This document shows, one piece after another, positions 1 to 5,511 of a stretch of DNA of 5,511 nucleotides. The DNA comes from an uncultured bacterium (GTDB lineage: Bacteria; Bacillota; Clostridia; Lachnospirales; Lachnospiraceae). A model generated the notes under the pieces. The model was not told the origin of the DNA. It was given only the letters and a program-made list of their open reading frames with translations, and did not search any database. The stretch's first letter is position 1. Every line of letters begins with the position of its first letter. The stretch is taken from positions 1 through 5,511 of the forward strand of contig CAMTFT010000149.1 of assembly GCA_947071365.1 (NCBI GenBank), written 5' to 3'. The position numbers and the translations under genes were made by a program.

Positions 1-1473
1 CTCCAGAAGCACTTTAAAGGAAAAGAAAAATTTCTCCTTTCCCATCACAGTTACCATTGAAATCTTTTGGAACTCCGCCGCCGGATAAAAAATACTTAAA
101 AAACGTCGGACAACAGCCGCATATACGCCGAAACCATTCCCTTTCAGAGAACCTAATGCATTCAATCCCTGTCCCGTAGGGATGATCGCATAGTGATCTG
201 TGATCTGCTTATCGTTGACATACCGTGTTCTTGCGATCCCTTTATATGACCCGTTTTGCAATACTTCTTCTGCAAATTCCTTCGCCGGCCCGAAATTCCG
301 AAGCCCTGATATATTTTTGTAGATCTCCTTCGCCACCGCGCTGGAGAGCACTCTGGCATCCGTTCTCGGATACGTCACCAGCTTTTTCTCATAAAGCTCC
401 TGCACGATGCGCAGTGTTTCATCCGGGCTGATCTTGAACATTCTGGAACATTCATTCTGCAGCTCTGCCAGATTGTAGAGGAGCGGCGGATTCTTTTTTT
501 CTTTTTTACGCTCCAGAGAGTCGATCACGGTCTCCGCGCTTCCATTTCTCTCCCGTGCTTCATCCCGATATCTTCCATCATCCGTATCCCGGCCTGCCTG
601 ATATGCGTCTGCTCCCGTCCTCGCTGCCTGCCATCCTGCCATCAGCGTATCGATCAGCTCCTTGGCATCCTTTTTTTCCTTAAATCCGTTTTCTTTGTAC
701 AGCTTCGGCGACAGATAGTACGCCGAACCCTCCACTGCCCGGAACTCCCCCTCCAGGATCCGTCCCTGTATCTCAAGATTCTGCAGCACACGGTAAAACG
801 GCGTTTTGACAAACTGGCGGATCTCCCGCTCCCTGCGGACGATCATTCCCAGCACGCATGTCATCACCCGGCCTACGGACACCACGGAATATTTTGTCCC
901 AAGATAATTTGAAATTGCATTTCCGTATTTCAGAGTAAGCAGCCTGGAAAAATTGATTCCCATCAGATAATCCTCTTTGGCCCGCAGATACGCCGCCGAT
1001 GACAGATTATCGTACTCGGACAGATCCTTTGCCTCCCGGATGCCCCGGTGAATTTCCTCCTCTGTCTGTGAATCGATCCAGACCCTTTTACGCTGTTTAC
1101 CCTTTACGCCTGCCATCTGCTCCACAAGGCGGTAGATGTACTCTCCTTCCCGCCCGGAATCGGTGCAGACGTATATCGTCTGCACATCACTCCGCTTCAA
1201 AAGCCCGCTGACGATCGTAAACTGCTTTTTCACATTCGGTATGACCTCGTACAGGAATTCATCCGGCAGAAACGGCAGTGTATTCAAACTCCATCGCTTG
1301 TATTTCTCATCGTACACCTCAGGATAACTCATCGTCACGAGATGTCCGACGCACCATGTCACAATATAAGAATCCGACTCCAGATACCCGTCGCCGCGCC
1401 TCATATTCTCTTTTAGCGCTTTCGCAAATTCCTGCGCCACGCTGGGTTTCTCCGCAATAAACAGATTCTTCAT
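1..1473 (-). CDS. topB: Type IA DNA topoisomerase, topoisomerase III (TopB)-like, 3' part missing
   Basis: Type IA topoisomerases cut one DNA strand through a 5'-phosphotyrosine link, pass the other strand and reseal; topoisomerase III mainly decatenates and resolves replication or recombination intermediates in the cytoplasm. The frame is open for 491 codons from the ATG at 1473 to the window edge without a stop. Seen: an N-terminal Toprim domain with AEKPSVA (Glu8) and CTDSGREGE (residues 103-111), the active-site motif TYPRTD with Tyr368, and TDHYAIIPT (425-433) typical of the TopB group. GGAGGA lies 5 bases before the start. Odd: the Toprim DxDxE motif reads D105-S-G107-R-E109, so the second Asp is Gly, and there is a polar, Arg/Asp/Glu-rich stretch at about 282-315 between the core blocks. 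Family members are often about 700 residues, so the C-terminal part is outside the window. Family call is firm; whether it is the chromosomal housekeeping copy or one carried by a mobile element cannot be told from here. Confidence 0.92.
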   Translation of the reverse strand, partial: MKNLFIAEKPSVAQEFAKALKENMRRGDGYLESDSYIVTWCVGHLVTMSYPEVYDEKYKRWSLNTLPFLPDEFLYEVIPNVKKQFTIVSGLLKRSDVQTIYVCTDSGREGEYIYRLVEQMAGVKGKQRKRVWIDSQTEEEIHRGIREAKDLSEYDNLSSAAYLRAKEDYLMGINFSRLLTLKYGNAISNYLGTKYSVVSVGRVMTCVLGMIVRREREIRQFVKTPFYRVLQNLEIQGRILEGEFRAVEGSAYYLSPKLYKENGFKEKKDAKELIDTLMAGWQAARTGADAYQAGRDTDDGRYRDEARERNGSAETVIDSLERKKEKKNPPLLYNLAELQNECSRMFKISPDETLRIVQELYEKKLVTYPRTDARVLSSAVAKEIYKNISGLRNFGPAKEFAEEVLQNGSYKGIARTRYVNDKQITDHYAIIPTGQGLNALGSLKGNGFGVYAAVVRRFLSIFYPAAEFQKISMVTVMGKEKFFFSFKVLLE

Positions 1474-1478
1474 CCAAT

Positions 1479-1484
1479 TCCTCC
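1479..1484 (-). promoter_or_regulatory. Ribosome binding site of topB
   Basis: GGAGGA on the minus strand ends 5 bases before the ATG at 1473, a near-perfect Shine-Dalgarno sequence. It fixes the topoisomerase start; the following MKNLFIAEKPSVA matches the usual N-terminus of the family. Confidence 0.85.
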
Positions 1485-1499
1485 AAACATAACTTGCTT

Positions 1500-1514
1500 G
1501 CCTGCCCCGCAGGC
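1500..1514 (-). other. GC-rich hairpin in the topB leader
   Basis: GCCTGC-GGG-GCAGGC forms a perfect 6-bp stem with a 3-base loop, 15 bases before the topB ribosome site. It is not followed by a U-run, so it does not look like a terminator. It could affect mRNA stability or ribosome access, or it could be chance; its role is unknown. Confidence 0.4.
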
Positions 1515-1560
1515 GATGTCACGCATGAATCCCTACGCATTTCATACGCAAAATCAATCA

Positions 1561-1588
1561 GGCTGCCACGGAAAATTCCGCAACAGCC
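1561..1588 (-). other. Imperfect hairpin between asd and topB, overlapping the topB start region
   Basis: On the minus strand GGCTG (1588-1584) pairs with CAGCC (1565-1561) and CGGA (1580-1577) with TCCG (1572-1569). The three bases between them on each side, TTG and TGG, can pair as G-U wobbles, giving a nearly continuous 12-bp stem with a 4-base loop. It lies 41 bases past the asd stop. The following bases are only mildly U-rich (TGATTGATTTTG), so it is at best a weak asd terminator. Transcription from the topB promoter should begin inside its 5' arm, so the complete hairpin would form mainly in RNA reading through from asd. Confidence 0.4.
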
Positions 1589-1590
1589 CT

Positions 1591-1620
1591 ATTATACGTT
1601 ACTCTTTGCAGTTTTTGCAA
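1591..1620 (-). promoter_or_regulatory. Probable sigma-A-type promoter of topB
   Basis: A perfect -10 box TATAAT lies at 1596-1591 and a -35-like TTGCAA (4 of 6 matches to TTGACA) at 1620-1615, with 18 bases between them. The predicted start, near 1585, leaves a leader of about 110 bases before topB. The promoter sits just after the asd stop codon, so topB can be transcribed independently of asd. Confidence 0.65.
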
Positions 1621-1628
1621 CCAAATTT

Positions 1629-2714
1629 TCATTTTGCCTGAATATAGCCCTTTGCTTTCAGCGTTTCCGCACACAGCACAGCGCCGCCGGCAGCACCTCT
1701 GACTGTATTGTGGGAAAGTCCGACAAACTTAAAATCGTATACGGAATCCTCACGGATACGTCCGATTGAAATGCCCATGCCGTTTTCGTAATCCACATCA
1801 AGCTGCACCTGCGGGCGATTGTCCTCCTGCATATAGCGGATGAACTGCTTCGGCGCACTGGGAAGCTCCAGCTCCTGTGGAATACCCTTAAAGCTTTCCA
1901 GTTTCTCAATGAGCTGCTCCTTTGTCACCTTCTTGCGGAACTTCACGAAAACTGCCGCCGTATGGCCATTCAGCACCGGAACGCGGATGCACTGACATGT
2001 GATCTTCGGCTCGGTTGCCGGCTTGATCACGCCATCCTCGAGCTTGCCCCACAGTCTGAGCGGCTCCTTCTCACTCTTTTCTTCCTCGCCGCCGATATAC
2101 GGGATGATATTCTCCACCATCTCCGGCCAGTCCTTAAAGGTCTTTCCGGCACCAGAGATCGCCTGATATGTAGTGGCAACTACCTCATACGGCTCGAACT
2201 CCTTCCATGCAGTAAGCACCGGTGCATAGCTCTGAATAGAACAGTTCGGCTTTACTGCAATAAATCCGCGTTTCGTACCGAGACGCTTCTTCTGGAATTC
2301 AATCACATCGAAGTGCTCCGGATTGATCTCCGGCACCACCATCGGAACATCCGGTGTCCAGCGGTGTGCGCTGTTGTTGGAAACTACCGGAGTCTCTGTC
2401 TTTGCATATGCCTCCTCAATGGCCTTGATCTCCTCTTTCGACATATCCACTGCTGAGAAAACAAAGTCCACCTCTGCTGCTACCTTTTCTACTTCATTGA
2501 CATTCATCACAACAAGCTTTTTTACAGCCTCCGGCATCGGTGTCATCATTTTCCATCTGCCGCCGACAGCGTCCTCATACGTTTTGCCTGCACTCCTCGG
2601 GCTGGCTGCCACGACAACCACCTCAAACCACGGGTGGTTTTCCAGCAGGGAAATAAATCTCTGGCCGACCATACCTGTTGCTCCCAGAATACCAACTCTC
2701 AATTTCTGACTCAT
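1629..2714 (-). CDS. asd: Aspartate-semialdehyde dehydrogenase, archaeal/fungal-type branch
   Basis: The enzyme reduces L-aspartyl-4-phosphate to L-aspartate-4-semialdehyde with NADPH, releasing phosphate. This is the second step of the aspartate pathway in the cytoplasm, feeding lysine/diaminopimelate, threonine and methionine. The 361-residue protein opens with a dinucleotide-binding loop GATGMVGQRF (11-20). The middle carries SNNSAHR (113-118 region) and the active-site KPNCSIQ, with nucleophile Cys158. RVPVLNGHTAAVF supplies the likely acid-base His251. SHNTVRGAAGGAVLCAE near the C-terminus is typical of the cofactor-side helix. Length and motif wording fit the archaeal/fungal-type group, which also occurs in Clostridia, rather than the enterobacterial form. 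The ATG at 2714 is supported by AGGAGA 8 bases upstream; a nearer upstream ATG is out of frame. No aspartokinase or dapA is next to it. Its own promoter is at 2813-2841. Confidence 0.97.
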   Translation of the reverse strand: MSQKLRVGILGATGMVGQRFISLLENHPWFEVVVVAASPRSAGKTYEDAVGGRWKMMTPMPEAVKKLVVMNVNEVEKVAAEVDFVFSAVDMSKEEIKAIEEAYAKTETPVVSNNSAHRWTPDVPMVVPEINPEHFDVIEFQKKRLGTKRGFIAVKPNCSIQSYAPVLTAWKEFEPYEVVATTYQAISGAGKTFKDWPEMVENIIPYIGGEEEKSEKEPLRLWGKLEDGVIKPATEPKITCQCIRVPVLNGHTAAVFVKFRKKVTKEQLIEKLESFKGIPQELELPSAPKQFIRYMQEDNRPQVQLDVDYENGMGISIGRIREDSVYDFKFVGLSHNTVRGAAGGAVLCAETLKAKGYIQAK

Positions 2715-2722
2715 TTTTCCAT

Positions 2723-2764
2723 TCTCCTCATGTCTTATTACATTCTCTCATTTCACATGACAAG
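2723..2764 (-). promoter_or_regulatory. asd ribosome binding site with a possible masking helix
   Basis: AGGAGA (2728-2723) lies 8 bases before the asd ATG and is a strong Shine-Dalgarno sequence. Upstream, CTTGTCATGT (2764-2755) can pair with ACATGAGGAG (2733-2724), with one G-G mismatch and one G-U wobble, across a 21-base A/U-rich loop. If it forms, this helix would cover the ribosome site. The pairing is visible in the sequence; any regulatory effect is inference. Confidence 0.5.
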
Positions 2765-2812
2765 TCCGCATTGCTCTGTCTGTTTTTGCAGGGCGTACAA
2801 TTGTCTTTTTCT

Positions 2813-2841
2813 AAAATACGCTTCTTTTCCAAATCTGTCAA
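2813..2841 (-). promoter_or_regulatory. Sigma-A-type promoter of asd
   Basis: A perfect -35 box TTGACA at 2841-2836 is followed after the optimal 17 bases by TATTTT at 2818-2813 (4 of 6 matches to TATAAT). The predicted start is near 2806, giving a leader of about 90 bases. That is too short for a lysine riboswitch, and none of its conserved core is seen. No strong terminator separates argH from this promoter, so asd may also receive read-through from argH. Confidence 0.7.
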
Positions 2842-2893
2842 GAGGAAATTCTGTAACGGATCAAATATCCGCCAGCAGCGGCACATAAACCCT

Positions 2894-4282
2894 CTACAGT
2901 ATTTCCGCTTCATCCAGATATTTCCTGTTCTTCCGAATCACCTTTTTCATCGCTTCCTGCCCCGGCGCTCCCAGCGTCAGCCGTTTCTCCACACACGTCT
3001 TCATGCTGATAGCCTCATAGATATCCTGTTCAAAAACGGGGCTTTCCTCCCGATATTCTTCCAGCGTAAGATCATCCAGCGCCTTATCCTGAGCAATGCA
3101 TTTCAGCACCAGCCTCCCTGAAATGCTGTGTGCATCCCTAAACGGCACTCCATGGTTCACAAGATAATCTGCCACATCCGTAGCATTTGTAAATCCATTC
3201 TTCGCAGAGTTTTCCATCACGCTCTTATTGAACTTCATCGTATCCACCATTCCGGTAAACAGCGTGATACAGGACGTCACCGTATCGATCGCATCGAATA
3301 CGCCCTCCTTGTCCTCCTGCATATCCTTATTGTATGCCAGCGGAATTCCCTTCATTGTCGTCAAAAATCCCATCAGCGCGCCGTACACCCGGCCCGTCTT
3401 GCCGCGCACCAGCTCCGCGATATCCGGGTTCTTTTTCTGCGGCATAATGCTGCTGCCCGTACTATATGCGTCATCCAGCTCCACGAAACGGTATTCATTC
3501 GAATTCCAGATAATGATCTCCTCGGAAAAACGGCTCAGGTGCATCATGATCGTGGCCAGCGCCGACAGATATTCAATGATATAGTCCCGATCCGACACAG
3601 AGTCCATGCTGTTGAGCGTCGGTCCCGCAAATCCAAGCAGCTCCGCCGTATACTTACGGTCCAGCGGATACGTAGTCCCCGCCAGAGCGCCAGCCCCCAG
3701 CGGACAGTAATTCATCCTTCGATAGATATCGTACAGCCGTGAGCGGTCCCTTTTGAACATCTCAACGTATGCCCCTACATGATGTGCCAGAGTGACCGGC
3801 TGGGCTTTTTGCAGATGTGTAAACCCGGGCATAAACGTATCCAGATTTTCTTCCATTATCTTCTGCAGAACCTTCAGAAGCTCCAGAAGCAGCCGATCTG
3901 TATTTTTAATCTCATCCCTGATATACAGTCGCATATCAAGGGCTACCTGGTCATTCCTGCTTCGTCCCGTGTGAAGCTTTTTCCCCGTATCTCCGATACG
4001 CTCGATCAGGTTGGCCTCCACAAAGCTGTGGATATCCTCATATTCCGATGTGATCTCCAGCCTGCCCTCATCGACATCACGGAGAATACCCAAAAGTCCG
4101 TGCAGGATCTTGTCACATTCTTTCGTAGTCAGAATACCCTGCTTTGCCAGCATCTTTACGTGCGCCATGCTTCCTTCGATATCCTGCTTGTACAATCGTT
4201 TATCAAATAAAATCGATGCGTTAAAATCATATACAATCTGGTCCGTCTCTTTTGTGAAACGGCCTCCCCATAACTGTGCCAT
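2894..4282 (-). CDS. argH: Argininosuccinate lyase
   Basis: The enzyme splits argininosuccinate into arginine and fumarate, the last step of arginine biosynthesis. It works in the cytoplasm as a homotetramer of the fumarase/aspartase superfamily, with active sites formed by three subunits. The 462 residues match the normal family length. Seen: N-terminal LWGGRF, then EDIHSFVE (82-89), HTGRSRND (104-111), THLQKAQP with His156, and the superfamily signature [11 protein letters not shown] (276-286) whose Ser277/Ser278 pair includes the catalytic serine. The C-terminal region [10 protein letters not shown] and [10 protein letters not shown] (380-389) is also typical. GAGGAA lies just before the ATG, with a second GAGG slightly further upstream. 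argG, its common partner, is not adjacent. A hairpin lies only 22 bases upstream of the start, and a candidate promoter lies further up in the 3' end of the preceding gene. The gene looks intact and functional. Confidence 0.98.
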   Translation of the reverse strand: MAQLWGGRFTKETDQIVYDFNASILFDKRLYKQDIEGSMAHVKMLAKQGILTTKECDKILHGLLGILRDVDEGRLEITSEYEDIHSFVEANLIERIGDTGKKLHTGRSRNDQVALDMRLYIRDEIKNTDRLLLELLKVLQKIMEENLDTFMPGFTHLQKAQPVTLAHHVGAYVEMFKRDRSRLYDIYRRMNYCPLGAGALAGTTYPLDRKYTAELLGFAGPTLNSMDSVSDRDYIIEYLSALATIMMHLSRFSEEIIIWNSNEYRFVELDDAYSTGSSIMPQKKNPDIAELVRGKTGRVYGALMGFLTTMKGIPLAYNKDMQEDKEGVFDAIDTVTSCITLFTGMVDTMKFNKSVMENSAKNGFTNATDVADYLVNHGVPFRDAHSISGRLVLKCIAQDKALDDLTLEEYREESPVFEQDIYEAISMKTCVEKRLTLGAPGQEAMKKVIRKNRKYLDEAEIL

Positions 4283-4286
4283 GCTC

Positions 4287-4299
4287 TTCCTCTTTCCTC
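4287..4299 (-). promoter_or_regulatory. Ribosome binding site of argH
   Basis: Two purine-rich copies, GAGG at 4299-4296 and GAGGAA at 4292-4287, lie upstream of the ATG at 4282. The nearer copy has the right spacing, with 6 bases between GAGG and the ATG, and supports the start that yields MAQLWGGRF. Confidence 0.75.
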
Positions 4300-4304
4300 T
4301 TCAC

Positions 4305-4333
4305 AAAAGGAGCTGTCAAAAACAGCTCCTTTT
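4305..4333 (-). terminator. Hairpin terminator after the L,D-transpeptidase gene
   Basis: AAAAGGAGCTGT (left) and ACAGCTCCTTTT (right) form a perfect 12-bp stem around a 5-base loop. The A and T tracts are part of the stem, so it could act in both directions. On the minus strand the stem ends in TTTT followed by GTG, a short U-tract, so strength may be moderate. It begins 26 bases after the transpeptidase stop codon and ends 22 bases before the argH ATG. Depending on where the argH transcript starts, it may instead lie in the argH leader and act as an attenuator. Confidence 0.7.
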
Positions 4334-4358
4334 CAAACTTTTCTGCCATAATCCCGGA

Positions 4359-5467
4359 TTAATATGATACTACCCTTGTTCCAGGTTTACAATATTTTCC
4401 AACATAATTCAAATCCGAATTACCCAACCGGACACATCCGCCCGAAAAAGCTCCGCTTACTTTGCCATTAATCCTGCAGTGGAATGCGTTGCCACCATTT
4501 ACACTCTTACTCCATGTAAAGTAGTATGCCGGTCTTCCATTCAGCCTGCCAACCCTGTTAAGGATCTCAAATCTTCCCTGTGGAGTATTGCAATCCTTTC
4601 CTACAACGCACTTCATCGTACGCACCAGCTTCCATGCCCCTTTAGAGCCCTTGAAAACATTTGCTTCCGCAGTATACTGGCTCACCCAGATCAGATAATC
4701 GGTCTTACTTGTATATCCTCTGCCATTTACAAAAGCTTCCTTCTGTTCTTTCGAATATTTTTTCGACGATATATTGAGATTCCCATAGGACAGTGCAGAA
4801 CCCTTCACACTGACCTTCGTGCCGTCCTTAAGCAACGCGGTAATCGTACCCGAACCCTTCTTCGTAGCAATAACAGACGTGCCTTTTTTCAGTGTCTTCT
4901 TCTGCCCGGTAGACTTAACTGTTACTGTAACCTTTTTCTTAAGCTGCGCATTCAGATACCGTCCATGTACTGCCGAAACATTGATTTCCTTTGCCGTTGC
5001 CGATACTTTATCCGAAATCTTCCCATACGCTTCTTTTCCCTGAACTGCATGGTAAGCCTGAACCTTAAAATAGTACTTCTCACCCACTGTCAGCTTCTTC
5101 GCCTGATAGGAAGTCTCATTCGTAGTCGCAAACTTCTCATATGTCTTGCTCGTCGGATCATATTTGTACAAAATATACTTGTCCGCGTTTTTGGCCGCAT
5201 TCCATGCAAGGAAGACAGATTTATTTCCGCTGCACACAAATCTGAAATTCTTAATTGCTCCCGGAACGCTCATCTTTGTCCGGACAGCCACTGTATTGGA
5301 AGGCTTTTTACTCTTATACACCTTTTTCCCACTCTTTTTGTATGCATACACACGGAATTTATATGTCTGCTCAATTTTGATCTTCTTAATGATACAGGAA
5401 GTTGATTTTGCAGTAGCGATCTTCTTCTCAGCTCCGGTCTCCGGATCAACAGAATAGATATAATACC
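4359..5467 (-). CDS. FnIII-repeat protein with C-terminal L,D-transpeptidase (YkuD) domain, 5' end missing
   Basis: L,D-transpeptidases join peptidoglycan stem peptides through 3-3 links, or attach proteins to them, using a catalytic cysteine outside the membrane. The frame is open to the true contig end. The GTG at 5351 is not a real start, since the frame continues upstream with GYYIYSVDPETGAEKKIATA, the body of a fibronectin type III repeat. Order seen: a partial FnIII repeat (about 5467-5275), a second FnIII repeat starting VPGAIKNF (about 5270-4990), a Lys/Thr-rich stretch that may be SH3-like (about 4985-4780), then the YkuD domain (about 4720-4362). Its motif is FHCRING (His at 4481-4479), then SGGCVRL (Cys at 4436-4434), with TPQGRFEI upstream. 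The His usually found before Gly-Cys is Gly here. A signal peptide or membrane anchor must lie in the missing part. The FnIII repeats probably bind or space the enzyme in the wall. Cell-wall function is inferred from the family; the exact reaction is unknown. Confidence 0.88.
4364..4392 (-). promoter_or_regulatory. Candidate promoter of argH inside the 3' end of the preceding gene
   Basis: TTGTAA (4392-4387, 4 of 6 matches) and TATCAT (4369-4364, 5 of 6 matches) are separated by 17 bases. The predicted start near 4357 lies just past the transpeptidase stop codon. It is the best candidate I see for argH, because the 22 bases between the hairpin and the argH start cannot hold a promoter. A transcript from here would contain the hairpin at 4305-4333. 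Confidence 0.4.
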
Positions 5468-5511
5468 CTGTCTCTTATACACATCTCCGAGCCCACGAGA
5501 CGGAGCTACAT
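5468..5511. other. Illumina Nextera adapter with index (artefact, not genomic)
   Basis: CTGTCTCTTATACACATCT (5468-5486) is the Tn5 mosaic-end sequence used in Nextera kits. It is followed directly by CCGAGCCCACGAGAC (5487-5501), the i7-side adapter, then GGAGCTAC (5502-5509), which matches what I recall as the Nextera XT N718 index. The final AT agrees with the start of the P7 flank. The order and exactness leave little doubt that this is untrimmed read-through adapter. The genomic sequence ends at about 5467. Confidence 0.98.

Noticed and set aside
1521..1550. Three copies of ACGCA in the topB leader, as an iteron-like repeat
   Set aside because: Only five bases are shared, with unequal spacing (14 and 11), which is easily explained by chance.
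1962..2456. A 164-codon plus-strand frame opposite asd, and similar long frames opposite argH (3128-3742, 3779-4210)
   Set aside because: They lie wholly antisense to well-conserved enzymes, and their sequences (rich in His, Leu, Arg and Cys) look like reverse-strand reading of coding DNA.
2715..2806. Lysine riboswitch or T-box leader before asd
   Set aside because: The leader from the predicted start is only about 90 bases and lacks a recognisable conserved core and a terminator hairpin.
2840..2893. Terminator after argH
   Set aside because: Only short stems (CGGAT-ATTTG-ATCCG and CCGC-TGCTG-GCGG) without a U-run are present, so no terminator is claimed.
2728..2913. A 61-codon minus-strand frame covering the argH-asd gap
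   Set aside because: It overlaps the argH 3' end in another frame, contains the asd promoter, and has no domain or ribosome site that supports it.
4405..4422. ArgR (ARG box) operator upstream of argH
   Set aside because: The half-sites are in the opposite order (ATTC...GAAT) to the usual TGAAT...ATTCA arrangement and the spacing is different.
4479..5405. A 308-codon plus-strand open frame opposite the transpeptidase gene
   Set aside because: It is the antisense shadow of a clear FnIII/YkuD protein, with no recognisable domain and no promoter or ribosome site of its own.

Overview
The window holds four genes, all on the minus strand: two complete housekeeping genes between two partial ones. 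In transcription order (right to left) they are a truncated exported L,D-transpeptidase with fibronectin-type repeats (4359-5467), argH for argininosuccinate lyase (2894-4282), asd for aspartate-semialdehyde dehydrogenase (1629-2714), and the first 491 codons of a topB-like type IA topoisomerase (1-1473, running off the left edge). The mid-range GC content, strong GGAGG-type ribosome sites, sigma-A-like promoters, the archaeal/fungal-type asd and a wall enzyme joined to FnIII repeats suggest a Gram-positive Clostridia member, most likely Lachnospiraceae. That placement is inference from family resemblance, not a search.

The last 44 bases (5468-5511) are not biological. They match the Illumina Nextera transposase end, the i7-side adapter, an eight-base index and the start of the P7 flank. 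The contig really ends near 5467, and the transpeptidase gene is cut there by assembly, not by mutation. A GTG-started reading frame beginning MYKRQ at 5482 is made by this adapter and should not be annotated.

Region by region: 1-1473 is the topoisomerase; 1474-1628 holds its leader, a TATAAT promoter and a hairpin just after asd; 1629-2714 is asd; 2715-2893 holds a good asd promoter and a possible helix over the asd ribosome site; 2894-4282 is argH; 4283-4358 holds a 12-bp hairpin, probably the terminator of the transpeptidase gene; 4359-5467 is the transpeptidase; 5468-5511 is adapter.

The genes do not form an obvious single pathway. argH completes arginine synthesis. asd makes the branch-point semialdehyde for lysine/diaminopimelate, threonine and methionine, and diaminopimelate is a likely part of the wall peptide that an L,D-transpeptidase acts on, but a functional link is speculative. 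Each of the three internal gene starts has its own plausible promoter, so separate transcription with some read-through is likelier than one tight operon. I found no CRISPR array, tRNA, rRNA, insertion sequence or convincing novel system.
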